64,000 bases of DNA from Blattabacterium cuenoti (GTDB lineage: Bacteria > Bacteroidota > Bacteroidia > Flavobacteriales > Blattabacteriaceae), in the NCBI RefSeq assembly GCF_014252455.1, contig NZ_CP060245.1, positions 279,190-343,189 on the forward strand, in the 5' to 3' direction. Below are positions 28,147-37,051 of this stretch, piece by piece. Positions within the stretch are counted from its first letter, which is position 1; the number at the start of each line of letters is the position of its first letter. Made by a program: the position numbers and the translations under genes. Below the pieces are notes generated by a model that did no database searches, had not been told where the DNA came from, and was given only the letters and a program-made list of their open reading frames with translations.

Positions 28147-29544
28147 TTATTTTCCAATACAAAATTGAGAAAAAATATTTTTTAAGATATCCTCATTGGT
28201 TATTTTTCCTGTAATCTCTCCTAGATAACGCAAAGATTCTTTGATATGTATAGAGACTAAATCTTCTGGTAATTTTTTATTTAAAGCATCATGAGCCAGT
28301 AAAACTTCTTTTAATGCTTTTTTTAAAGCTTCATAATGTCTATATTGTGTCACAATAATATTTTTATCTTTTAATTGATCAATAAAAAACTTACTTAAAG
28401 TATCAAGTATTTTTTTTATTCCTTGATTATGTTTTGCAGAAATTTTAAAAAAATCAGTTTCCATTGATTTTAGTAGTTTATCAAAGTCTTTAAAAGAGGA
28501 TATATCCGATTTATTAGCAATAGCTATAATTTTTTTCATGGGATACTTATCATGAAGAATTTTAATTTCTTGAATAATTTTTTTCTGTTTTTTTTTATTA
28601 AAAGCCTCAAAAAGATATAAAATTACTGAAGATTCTTGGATTTTTTCCATAGTTTTTATCACCCCCATTTTTTCTATAGGATTTTTTGTTTCCCTAATTC
28701 CTGCAGTATCTATAAAATGAAAATGAATTCCATTCCAAATGACTTCCCCTTCTATACTATCTCTAGTTGTTCCTTCTATGGGAGAGATTATCGAACGGTT
28801 TTCCTGAATGATAGAATTAAATAAGGTCGATTTCCCTACATTAGTTTCTCCAATAATAACTACATAAATTCCTTTTTTTATCGCATTTCCTAATGAAAAC
28901 GATTTAATTAAATATTTTAAAGTTTTTTCTAAATTTTTTAAAAATTCAATCAATTCTGATCTTTTTGAAAAGATTACATCTTCTTCAGAAAAATCTAATT
29001 TGAGTTCTATAATAGATGCAAAATCTAATAACTTTTTTCTTAAATTTTTAATAGTATTCGTTAAGTTTCCTTTAATTTGTTGAAAAGATATTTGATGAAA
29101 ATATTGATTATCAGATGAAATTAAGTCTGATATAGCTTCTGCTTGTGATAAATCCATTTTTTTGTTTAAAAATGCACGTAATGTAAATTCTCCCGGACGA
29201 GCCAAACGAATTCCTTTTCTAATAAGCAATTGCAAAATATTTTTTTGTATATAATAAGATCCATGACAAGATATCTCTATCATATTTTCTCCTGTATAAG
29301 AATAAGGAGATCTAAATATAGAAACCAATACTTGATCTAAATAATCTTTATTATTATCTACAATATACCCTAGATGAATAGTATGTGTAGATTGATTTTC
29401 TAATTTTTTTCCATTTTTAACGGAAATAAAAATATTTTCCACCGTGGATATAGAATGATATCCAGAAATACGAATGACAGAGATCGCACTGTATCCCATA
29501 GGAGGAGTCGCCAAAGCAACAATGGTATCATCATCTAATAACAT
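28147..29544 (-). CDS. mnmE: tRNA modification GTPase MnmE
   Basis: With MnmG, installs cmnm5 (or nm5) groups at U34 of tRNAs. The N-terminal formyl-THF-like domain begins IVALATPPMGYSAISVIRISG. A central helical domain carries an inserted G domain with P-loop GETNVGKSTLFNS near residues 228-240, DTAGIRE (G3) and NKSD (G4). The protein ends FCIGK, placing the essential Cys three residues from the C-terminus, as in the family. Length 465. Divergent from prmC across 45 bases. Confidence 0.96.
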   Translation of the reverse strand: MLLDDDTIVALATPPMGYSAISVIRISGYHSISTVENIFISVKNGKKLENQSTHTIHLGYIVDNNKDYLDQVLVSIFRSPYSYTGENMIEISCHGSYYIQKNILQLLIRKGIRLARPGEFTLRAFLNKKMDLSQAEAISDLISSDNQYFHQISFQQIKGNLTNTIKNLRKKLLDFASIIELKLDFSEEDVIFSKRSELIEFLKNLEKTLKYLIKSFSLGNAIKKGIYVVIIGETNVGKSTLFNSIIQENRSIISPIEGTTRDSIEGEVIWNGIHFHFIDTAGIRETKNPIEKMGVIKTMEKIQESSVILYLFEAFNKKKQKKIIQEIKILHDKYPMKKIIAIANKSDISSFKDFDKLLKSMETDFFKISAKHNQGIKKILDTLSKFFIDQLKDKNIIVTQYRHYEALKKALKEVLLAHDALNKKLPEDLVSIHIKESLRYLGEITGKITNEDILKNIFSQFCIGK

Positions 29545-29589
29545 ATAATTAAAAAATAAGTATTTTTTTTTTAATTCATAATTTATTGT

Positions 29590-30495
29590 ATGATCTATAT
29601 AGATAAATTTTTACATTTATTTTATGATACTCTTAAAAAAATATATCCAGAATATAAGGAATTAGAAAGTATCTTTTTTTTACTAATGACCCACATTTTT
29701 AAATGTAATAAAACGAAAATTATCTTAAAATTAAGTAAAAAAGAAAAAATAGATGATTACATTTACAAAAAATTAATAAAAAAATTATGGGAGTTAAAAA
29801 AAAATAGACCTATTCAGTATGTCATTGGATATGCATATTTTTTTGGTATGAATTTTATAGTTAATGAAAAAGTATTTATTCCAAGACCAGAAACGGAAGA
29901 ACTTGTCTCGTGGATATTACAAGATATAATAAAAATAAACAATTGTAGGAAAAAGGTACAAATATTTGATCTTGGAACTGGAAGTGGATGTATCGCTATT
30001 ACTTTTAAAAAAAAACTTTATAATAAATGCCATATTCATGCTATAGATTTTTCTAATGAAGCCCTTTCGATAGCAAAAAAAAATGCCCAACTACATCATG
30101 TAAAAATTTTTTTTAGAAAAGTGAATATATTACGAAATTTGATTTCTATTCCAATACTTAAAAATTCTATAAATATACTCGTAAGTAATCCTCCTTATAT
30201 CATAAAATCAGAAAAAAAATTTTTACATCCTAATATTATTCAATATGAACCTTTTCAAGCTTTATTTGTTCCGGATAATAATCCATTCATTTTTTATAAA
30301 AAAATTCTTTTTTGGGGGAAGAAAATGTTTACAGGAGTATTATATGTTTATTTTGAAATAAATCAATTTTTTTCTTTAGATATTCTTATTAATTTTTTAA
30401 AAAAAAAAATAGGTGGGATGTATAAACTAGAAATTAGAAAAGATTTTCAAGGTTTTTTACGAATGATTCGTATTATCCTATATAATGAAAATTAA
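29590..30495 (+). CDS. prmC: Peptide chain release factor N5-glutamine methyltransferase
   Basis: Methylates the GGQ glutamine of release factors RF1/RF2 using SAM. The N-terminal helical domain ends at RPIQYVIGYAYFFGMNF. The SAM site is IFDLGTGSGCIAI near residue 124, and the catalytic NPPY motif is in VSNPPYI near residue 198. PRPETEELV matches the family. Length 301. ligA follows 30 bases downstream on the same strand. Confidence 0.94.
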   Translation: MIYIDKFLHLFYDTLKKIYPEYKELESIFFLLMTHIFKCNKTKIILKLSKKEKIDDYIYKKLIKKLWELKKNRPIQYVIGYAYFFGMNFIVNEKVFIPRPETEELVSWILQDIIKINNCRKKVQIFDLGTGSGCIAITFKKKLYNKCHIHAIDFSNEALSIAKKNAQLHHVKIFFRKVNILRNLISIPILKNSINILVSNPPYIIKSEKKFLHPNIIQYEPFQALFVPDNNPFIFYKKILFWGKKMFTGVLYVYFEINQFFSLDILINFLKKKIGGMYKLEIRKDFQGFLRMIRIILYNEN

Positions 30496-30525
30496 AATAA
30501 TAACAAAAGACACACACAATATATA

Positions 30526-32532
30526 ATGGATCATCATAATATAAAAAAAAAAATACATAAATTAAGAAAAGAATTATCAGAATATAATTATCAATATTAT
30601 ATGATGGATCATTCTGAGATATCTGATTACGATTTTGATCAAAAATTAAAAAAATTATTTTTTTTAGAGAAAAAATATCCAGAATTTTATGATCCTACAT
30701 CCCCAACACTAAGAATAGGTGTAGATAATACTTCATATAATGATCCCATACATCATCAATATAAAATGTATTCTCTTAAAAATACTTATTCTAAGAAAGA
30801 ATTCATCATTTGGAAAAAACGTATCAAAAAATACATTTCTTCTTTTTCTTTGATCTGTGAATTAAAATATGATGGAGTATCCATTAATTTAATTTATAAA
30901 AATGGGTTTTTAACTCATGCTGGTACTAGGGGAGATGGAATAAAAGGGGAAAATGTTACAGAAAATGTACGAACCATACCATCCATTCCCTTACAATTAA
31001 GGGGAAATAAATATCCTCCATATCTTGAAATACGTGGAGAAATTTTTCTTTCTAAAAAAAATTTTATATACATTAATAAAAAACGCATAAAAAGTGGAAA
31101 AAACCCTTATTCTCATCCCAGAAATACGGCTAGTGGAACCTTAAAAATGAAAAATACTCAAGAAGTGTATAAAAGAAGTCTTTCTTGTATTGTATACACA
31201 GTAATAGGAAATCATTTACCCTTCCATACACAAAATAAATCTTTTCAATATCTACAAAATTGGGGGTTTAAAGTTCCAAAAAAGTTCATTCTTGGTTTTA
31301 AAAATAAGGATATATTCCAATATATAGACTATTGGAATAAATGGAAACATCTACTTTCCTACCATATTGATGGTATCGTTATTAAAGTTAATGAATACAA
31401 AAACCAATCCATTTTAGGATACACTAATAAATATCCCCGTTGGGCGATTGCTTATAAATTTAAACAAAAATTATCGGAAACTAACTTATTAAAGTTAAAA
31501 TTTCAAGTCGGTCGTACTGGAATCATTACTCCTGTGGCCCATGTACGTCCTATAAAAATTTCTGGAACAAAAATAAAAAAAGTGGCCCTTTATAATGATC
31601 ATTTTATACAAAAAATGGGAATCCATTATGGAGATACTCTTTTATTAGAAAAAGGAGGAAATATTATTCCAAAAGTCACAAAAGTAAATGTAAAAAAAAG
31701 ATTAAAAAATGCCTATCCTATCAATTTTTTAAAAAAATGTCCATCATGTGATCACCTTTTAACAAAAAATAAGAAATTTTTTTTCTGTAAAAATAAAAAT
31801 TGTCCTTCTCAAAAAAGAAAAAAAATACAACATTTTGTTAGTGAAAAAGCCATGAATATCAAAGGAATTGGAAAAAAAATGATTAAAAAACTATATCAAA
31901 AAGGTTATTTATCTGAAATAACAGATTTATATAAATTAAAAAGTGAGGATTTTATTAAAATATATGGAGTTAAAAAAAAATTAACTGATGTTTTATTAAA
32001 AAATATCGAAAAATCTAAATACAATTCCTATCATAGACTTATATATGCTTTAGGAATTCCTCATGTAGGCGAATATATTTCTAAAAAATTAACAGAACAT
32101 TTTGTCAATATACATTTTTTAATATCTGCATCTTATGATCATTTAACCTCCATTTTAGGTATAGGAAAAAAAATTGCAGAAAGTATAAAAACTTATTTTT
32201 CTATTGATAAAAATAAGAATTTAGTGGAAAAAATAATCCAATATGGGGTTAATTTTACCCAGTATCCTATAAACAAAAAATTTTATCCTCTTGAAGGAAA
32301 ATCTTTTGTATTTACAGGTAAATTATCTCATATGACCCGTAATATAGCTAAAAATAAAGTAGAAAGTTTAGGTGGAAGAGTATTTAATACTGTAAATAAT
32401 AAAATTCATTTTATTGTTGTTGGAAAAAATTTTGGGTCAAAATTAGAAAAATGTATGAAAAAAAAGAATATAAAAATTTTAAATGAAGATATTTTTATGA
32501 AGATAATTGAACATAAAAAAAAAGAAAAATAA
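30526..32532 (+). CDS. ligA: NAD+-dependent DNA ligase
   Basis: Seals nicks during replication and repair. The 668 residues show all domains in order. Ia domain (HKLRKELSEYNYQYYMMD) comes first, then the adenylation domain with catalytic lysine in CELKYDGVSINL near residue 113. The OB fold contains QVGRTGIITPVAHVRPI. The four-Cys zinc finger is in CPSCDHLL...CKNKNCPSQ near residues 405-427. HhH repeats follow (GIGKKMIKKL, LGIGKKIAESI), and a C-terminal BRCT domain starts at LEGKSFVFTGKL. Nothing essential appears lost, unlike the neighbouring polA remnant. A weak hairpin with a T run follows the stop. Confidence 0.96.
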   Translation: MDHHNIKKKIHKLRKELSEYNYQYYMMDHSEISDYDFDQKLKKLFFLEKKYPEFYDPTSPTLRIGVDNTSYNDPIHHQYKMYSLKNTYSKKEFIIWKKRIKKYISSFSLICELKYDGVSINLIYKNGFLTHAGTRGDGIKGENVTENVRTIPSIPLQLRGNKYPPYLEIRGEIFLSKKNFIYINKKRIKSGKNPYSHPRNTASGTLKMKNTQEVYKRSLSCIVYTVIGNHLPFHTQNKSFQYLQNWGFKVPKKFILGFKNKDIFQYIDYWNKWKHLLSYHIDGIVIKVNEYKNQSILGYTNKYPRWAIAYKFKQKLSETNLLKLKFQVGRTGIITPVAHVRPIKISGTKIKKVALYNDHFIQKMGIHYGDTLLLEKGGNIIPKVTKVNVKKRLKNAYPINFLKKCPSCDHLLTKNKKFFFCKNKNCPSQKRKKIQHFVSEKAMNIKGIGKKMIKKLYQKGYLSEITDLYKLKSEDFIKIYGVKKKLTDVLLKNIEKSKYNSYHRLIYALGIPHVGEYISKKLTEHFVNIHFLISASYDHLTSILGIGKKIAESIKTYFSIDKNKNLVEKIIQYGVNFTQYPINKKFYPLEGKSFVFTGKLSHMTRNIAKNKVESLGGRVFNTVNNKIHFIVVGKNFGSKLEKCMKKKNIKILNEDIFMKIIEHKKKEK

Positions 32533-32577
32533 AACCCATTGAAACATAATATTAAATAATCATTTGAAAAAAAAAGT

Positions 32578-32602
32578 AGTCCATATGTATGGTTTTTTTT
32601 TT
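32578..32602 (+). terminator. Possible weak intrinsic terminator after ligA
   Basis: Short palindrome CCATATGTATGG (32581-32592) followed by ten T. The stem is only four or five base pairs, so it would be a weak terminator. It lies in the 184-base ligA-lon spacer. Confidence 0.35.
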
Positions 32603-32637
32603 CATATAGAAAACAGTATATTTAATTTTTAGTTGGT

Positions 32638-32675
32638 AATTCTTTTTTATATATTTTTTTTTATAAAAAGGAATT
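32638..32675 (+). promoter_or_regulatory. 13-bp stem inverted repeat upstream of lon
   Basis: The arms AATTCTTTTTTAT (32638-32650) and ATAAAAAGGAATT (32663-32675) pair over 13 positions with one U-G wobble and a 12-base loop. The structure ends 41 bases before the lon ATG. It could be a leader hairpin controlling lon or a second termination element after ligA; there is no T run after it. The remainder of the spacer shows nothing I recognise. Confidence 0.35.
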
Positions 32676-32716
32676 AATCATTATTTGCATCATTTAAGTA
32701 AGAAATCTATTTTTTT

Positions 32717-35119
32717 ATGTTACTAAAAAATATATTTACTGAATCTGGATTCGAGTCTGAAGCAGAATTTATCCCTTTAATGAGTCAAGATGAAGAAGAT
32801 CAGCTTCTTAAAGATGATATTCCTGAACAATTATGTATCTTAACAGTAAGAAATATGGTTTTGTATTCTGGTATAGTTTTTCCTATTATAGCAGGAAAAA
32901 GTGGATCTATACAATTATTACAAGATGCTTATGGATTAGATAAAACGGTTGGAGTATTAACACAGAAAAATTCTGTTATAGAAAATATTAGTGAAAAAGA
33001 TTTGTACTCTATAGGAACTGTAGCTAAAATATTGAAATTATTAAAAATGCCTGATGGAAATACTACGGTAATTTTACAAGGAAAAAGAAGATTTAAAGTA
33101 AACCGTTTTATTCAAAAAGATCCCTATTTTAAAGCAGAAATTCTAGCTTTAGAAGAAAATAAACCTTCCTGTAAGGATAAAGAATATATGGCTTTAGTAG
33201 AATCTATTAAAGAGATCGCCATAAAAATTATTCAGGATAATCCAAATATTCCATCAGAAGCTAGTATTGCTATTCGTAATATAGAAAGTCCATCTTTTTT
33301 AATCAATTTTGTAGCTGCTAATATGAATTTAGCGACTAGAGATAAACAAAAATTGTTAGAGTACGATGATTTAAAAAAAAGAGCAATGGAGACGCTACGT
33401 TTTTTGAATGTAGAACATCAACAAATAAAATTAAAAAACGACATTCAATCTAGAGTTCGTAGTGATATGGATCAGCAACAAAGAGAATATTTTCTCCATC
33501 AACAAATTAAAGCAATACAAGAAGAATTAGGGGATATTTCTTATGAAAAAGAAATTGACGAAATGCGTGCTAAAGCTTCCAGAAAAAAATGGCCTAAAGA
33601 GGCTAAAAAACAGTTCGATAGAGAACTACTAAAAATGCAAAGAACGAATCCTCAAATGCCAGAATATACGGTACAAAGAAATTATTTAGAATTGATGATT
33701 GATCTCCCATGGGGGAGATATTCAAAAGATAGTTTTGATTTAGAATTTTCCCAGAAAATATTGGATAGAGATCATTACGGATTAGAAAAAGTAAAAGAAC
33801 GTATTATAGAATATTTAGCTGTCTTAAAATTAAGAGGAGATATGCGTTCTCCTATTCTATGTTTTTATGGCCCACCTGGAGTAGGAAAAACATCTTTAGG
33901 AAGATCTATAGCAACTGCATTAAAAAGAAAATATGTTCGTGTTTCTTTAGGTGGATTACACGATGAGTCTGAAATACGTGGACATAGAAGGACTTATATT
34001 GGAGCTATGCCAGGACGTCTATTACAATCTATCCGAAAAGTAGGAACTTCTAATCCTGTTTTTGTTATTGATGAAATTGATAAAATGGGTTTAGGAACAA
34101 ATGGAGATCCTTCATCTGCAATGTTAGAAGTTTTAGATCCGGAACAAAATACTTCTTTTTATGATAATTTTTTGGAAATGGGTTATGATTTATCCAAAGT
34201 ATTGTTTATTGCTACAGCTAATTCACTTTCTAATATTCAACCAGCACTGATAGATAGAATGGAGGTTATAGAAATGAATGGGTATACGGTAGAGGAAAAA
34301 ACCCAAATTGTAAAAAAACATATACTTACTAAACAATTGAAAGAAAATGGATTAAAAAAATCGGATTTAATACTTGGGAATCAAGAAATTGAAAAGGTGA
34401 TTGAGAGTTATACCAGAGAATCTGGGTTAAGAACTTTAGAAAAAAATATCGCTAAATTAGCACGTAATGCCGCTAAGCATATTGCTATGGATAAAAAATA
34501 TGTCAAACGTTTAAGTATTGAAAAAATAGAGGAAATTCTTGGCATACCTAATGATCCAGATCGTTATGAAGCAAATAATGTCCCAGGTGTAGTGACCGGG
34601 TTAGCTTGGACTCATTTTGGAGGAGATATTTTATATATTGAATCCATTTTATCTAAGGGAAAAGGTCATTTAAGTATTACCGGAAATTTAGGAGATGTTA
34701 TGAAAGAATCTGCAACAATAGCTTTACAATATATTAAAGCTCATTATGAGGAATTTCATATTGATCCTAAAATGTTTGAAGAAAAAAATGTACATGTACA
34801 TGTTCCGGAAGGAGCAGTTCCTAAAGATGGACCATCTGCAGGAATTACTATGTTAACTTCCTTAGTATCCAGTTACACTAAAAGAAAATTAAGACCTCAT
34901 TTAGCTATGACCGGTGAAATAACTTTAAGAGGAAAGGTTTTGCCTGTAGGAGGTATTAAAGAGAAAATTTTAGCTGCTAAACGGGCTAATATCAAAGAAA
35001 TTATTCTTTCACAGGATAATAAAAAAGATGTAGAAGAAATTCAACAAGATCACTTAAAAGGATTAACTTTTGATTATGTTAGAGATATGAATGATGTTAT
35101 TCATTTATCCCTTAAATAG
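32717..35119 (+). CDS. lon: ATP-dependent protease Lon
   Basis: Hexameric cytoplasmic AAA+ serine protease that degrades misfolded and regulatory proteins. Length 800. The N-terminal LON substrate domain occupies about residues 35-240, including LCILTVRNMVLYSGIVFPI. The AAA+ domain has Walker A GPPGVGKTSLGRS near residue 385 and Walker B FVIDEIDKMG near residue 450. The protease domain has catalytic serine in PKDGPSAGITM near residue 704 and catalytic lysine in GGIKEKILAAKRA near residue 747. Gene is complete and alone; its leader carries an inverted repeat. Confidence 0.96.
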   Translation: MLLKNIFTESGFESEAEFIPLMSQDEEDQLLKDDIPEQLCILTVRNMVLYSGIVFPIIAGKSGSIQLLQDAYGLDKTVGVLTQKNSVIENISEKDLYSIGTVAKILKLLKMPDGNTTVILQGKRRFKVNRFIQKDPYFKAEILALEENKPSCKDKEYMALVESIKEIAIKIIQDNPNIPSEASIAIRNIESPSFLINFVAANMNLATRDKQKLLEYDDLKKRAMETLRFLNVEHQQIKLKNDIQSRVRSDMDQQQREYFLHQQIKAIQEELGDISYEKEIDEMRAKASRKKWPKEAKKQFDRELLKMQRTNPQMPEYTVQRNYLELMIDLPWGRYSKDSFDLEFSQKILDRDHYGLEKVKERIIEYLAVLKLRGDMRSPILCFYGPPGVGKTSLGRSIATALKRKYVRVSLGGLHDESEIRGHRRTYIGAMPGRLLQSIRKVGTSNPVFVIDEIDKMGLGTNGDPSSAMLEVLDPEQNTSFYDNFLEMGYDLSKVLFIATANSLSNIQPALIDRMEVIEMNGYTVEEKTQIVKKHILTKQLKENGLKKSDLILGNQEIEKVIESYTRESGLRTLEKNIAKLARNAAKHIAMDKKYVKRLSIEKIEEILGIPNDPDRYEANNVPGVVTGLAWTHFGGDILYIESILSKGKGHLSITGNLGDVMKESATIALQYIKAHYEEFHIDPKMFEEKNVHVHVPEGAVPKDGPSAGITMLTSLVSSYTKRKLRPHLAMTGEITLRGKVLPVGGIKEKILAAKRANIKEIILSQDNKKDVEEIQQDHLKGLTFDYVRDMNDVIHLSLK

Positions 35120-35158
35120 GAAATGTTATCGTTGACTTATTAATTCATAAAAAAAAAA

Positions 35159-36376
35159 ATGAAGGATCCCATTCATAGAGAACAGTTAATCCAACTAGGA
35201 AATAAATACGGAACTCCACTTTATATATATGATTCTGAGATTATAGAGAAACAATATATAAAAATGAAAAAGGCTTTTAGTAGCGTGAAAAATTTAAAAA
35301 TTTTTTATGCTTGTAAAGCAAATACTAATTTAAATGTTTTAAAATTTTTACAAAAATTGGGAAGTGGATTAGATACCGTATCCATTCAAGAAGTAGAAAT
35401 AGGTTTAAAAGCTGGTTTTACTTCAAAAAATATTATATTTACCCCTAATTGTGTTTCTATAAAAGAAATAAAAAAAGCGGTTCACTTCGGAGTTAGAATT
35501 AACATTGACAATTTATCTATTTTAGAACAATTTGGAGGAGAATATCCAGATTATCCGGTAGGAATCAGAATTAATCCACATATTATGGCAGGAGGAAATT
35601 ATAAAATTTCAGTTGGTCATATAGATTCTAAATTCGGAATATCTTACTATCAAATTCCTCATATGAAAAGAATATTAAAAAATACAGGACTTCAAATAGA
35701 GGGATTTCATATGCATACAGGGTCTGATATATCAAATATTGAATATTTTTTACAAGGATCAAAAATTTTATATAAAATAGCTATGGATTTTCCAAACCTA
35801 GATTATATTGATTTTGGAAGTGGTTTTAAAGTATCTTATAAAAAAAATGATATCCAAACGGATCTGACTTTTTTAAGTAATTATATGATAGAAAAATTTC
35901 AATATTTTTGTAAAAATTATGGAAAAATAGTTACTTTAATCTTGGAACCAGGAAAATTTTTGGTTAGTGAATCTGGATATTTTTTAGTTAATGTTAATGT
36001 GATTAAACAGACAACTTCTACCGTATTTGCTGGAGTGGATTCTGGTTTTAATCATTTTATTCGTCCTATGTTTTATGAAGCTTATCATGGAATTGAAAAT
36101 ATTTCTAATCCTAACGGACGGTTTCGTTTTTACACAGTAGTAGGATATATTTGTGAATCGGATACTTTTGGATTAAATCGTAAAATTTCAGAAATTCGTG
36201 AAGGAGATATTTTATGCATTAAAAATGCGGGAGCTTATTGTTATTCTATGTCCTCTAATTATAATTCACGTTATAGACCTTCTGAAGTAATGATTTTCAA
36301 TGGAAAAGATTTTCTGATCAGAAGAAGAGAAAACATGAAAGATATACTTAGAAATATTATAGAAATACAAATATAA
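35159..36376 (+). CDS. lysA: Diaminopimelate decarboxylase
   Basis: Last step of lysine synthesis: decarboxylates meso-diaminopimelate, using PLP. Alanine-racemase-fold barrel plus beta domain, 405 residues. The PLP lysine is K53 in FYACKANTN. Other marks are HMHTGSDISN near residue 187, LEPGKFLV near residue 262, VDSGFNHFIRPM near residue 292 and the dimer-completing CESDTFG near residue 338. It supplies an essential amino acid for an insect host. tRNA-Ser follows four bases after the stop. Confidence 0.95.
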   Translation: MKDPIHREQLIQLGNKYGTPLYIYDSEIIEKQYIKMKKAFSSVKNLKIFYACKANTNLNVLKFLQKLGSGLDTVSIQEVEIGLKAGFTSKNIIFTPNCVSIKEIKKAVHFGVRINIDNLSILEQFGGEYPDYPVGIRINPHIMAGGNYKISVGHIDSKFGISYYQIPHMKRILKNTGLQIEGFHMHTGSDISNIEYFLQGSKILYKIAMDFPNLDYIDFGSGFKVSYKKNDIQTDLTFLSNYMIEKFQYFCKNYGKIVTLILEPGKFLVSESGYFLVNVNVIKQTTSTVFAGVDSGFNHFIRPMFYEAYHGIENISNPNGRFRFYTVVGYICESDTFGLNRKISEIREGDILCIKNAGAYCYSMSSNYNSRYRPSEVMIFNGKDFLIRRRENMKDILRNIIEIQI

Positions 36377-36380
36377 AAAT

Positions 36381-36465
36381 GGAGAGATGGCAGAGTGGTT
36401 AATTGCGGCGGTCTTGAAAACCGTTGAGGGTTATTCCTCCGGGGGTTCGAATCCCTCTCTCTCCG
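36381..36465 (+). tRNA. tRNA-Ser (anticodon TGA)
   Basis: The acceptor stem GGAGAGA (36381-36387) pairs with TCTCTCC (36458-36464), with discriminator G at 36465. The anticodon loop CTTGAAA within stem GCGGT/ACCGT gives TGA. The long variable arm (TTGAGGG...CCTCCG region) is typical of class II tRNA-Ser. Length 85. It follows lysA so closely that it may be processed from the same transcript. Confidence 0.95.
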
Positions 36466-36485
36466 TTGTTTTTTTTTATTTATTA

Positions 36486-36950
36486 TTATAAGGGATCAAA
36501 GGAAATATATAATTGATCTTTATTATTATTATCATACACATCCACATACATGGGCTTGGTATCCTTTTTTTTTATAAAATATTTAAAAGATATTTGATCA
36601 TTTTTTGTAACTGGAATTTTTAAAAAAATATTTCTTTTTAAATATAATAGTTTTTTTTCCTCTTTTAGTAAATCTTTCAAAGAAATTTTATATTTTAAAA
36701 AATTATTAATAAATATATCTATTTCATCAATTTTTACACTAGTATTTTTTTTTTTATCCTGAAGATTTATCCATATTTTATTCCCCCATATGATCAATTT
36801 TCCATCTACAGGAACTTTTATTTTACTAGGGATAATCATCATATGAAAAAATGGTTTTTTCTCCTTACTTTTGTAATTTTTTTCTAAATTTTCGTCATTA
36901 CAGGAAAAAAATAACAAAAAAAATAGAAAAAGTAATTTTTTTTTTATCAT
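36486..36950 (-). CDS. Small predicted lipoprotein, function unknown
   Basis: A 154-residue protein I do not recognise. The N-terminus is a lipoprotein signal: positive start MIKKK, a Phe/Leu-rich core, then lipobox LFFSC with the lipidated Cys at residue 17, followed by Asn-Asp. The rest is short, lysine-rich and probably beta-rich (IPSKIKVPVDGKLIIWGNKIW, then SISFDPL-like end ISFDPL). No cysteine beyond the lipobox. It lies downstream of metG on the same strand, and its entire 77-base leader consists of copies of a 25-bp repeat derived from the metG 3' end. Survival of an intact signal peptide and frame suggests a functional gene. Confidence 0.7.
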   Translation of the reverse strand: MIKKKLLFLFFLLFFSCNDENLEKNYKSKEKKPFFHMMIIPSKIKVPVDGKLIIWGNKIWINLQDKKKNTSVKIDEIDIFINNFLKYKISLKDLLKEEKKLLYLKRNIFLKIPVTKNDQISFKYFIKKKDTKPMYVDVYDNNNKDQLYISFDPL

Positions 36951-36951
36951 A

Positions 36952-37051
36952 TTTAGTGTTTTTTTATTTTTTCTAATTTAGTGTTTTTTTATTTTTTCTA
37001 ATTTAGTGTTTTTTTATTTTTTCTAATTTAGTGTTTTTTTATTTTTTCTAA
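36952..37051. repeat. Perfect 4 x 25-bp tandem repeat spanning the metG stop
   Basis: Four identical 25-base units start at 36952, 36977, 37002 and 37027, each opening with TTTAGTG and closing with TTCTAA. The last unit is the 3' end of metG on the minus strand: its stop at 37028-37030 plus the final seven codons. The other three units fill the spacer up to the ATG of the lipoprotein gene at 36950. Because 25 is not a multiple of three, unit gain or loss in the coding copy would shift frame, but in the spacer it only changes leader length. Confidence 0.95.
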
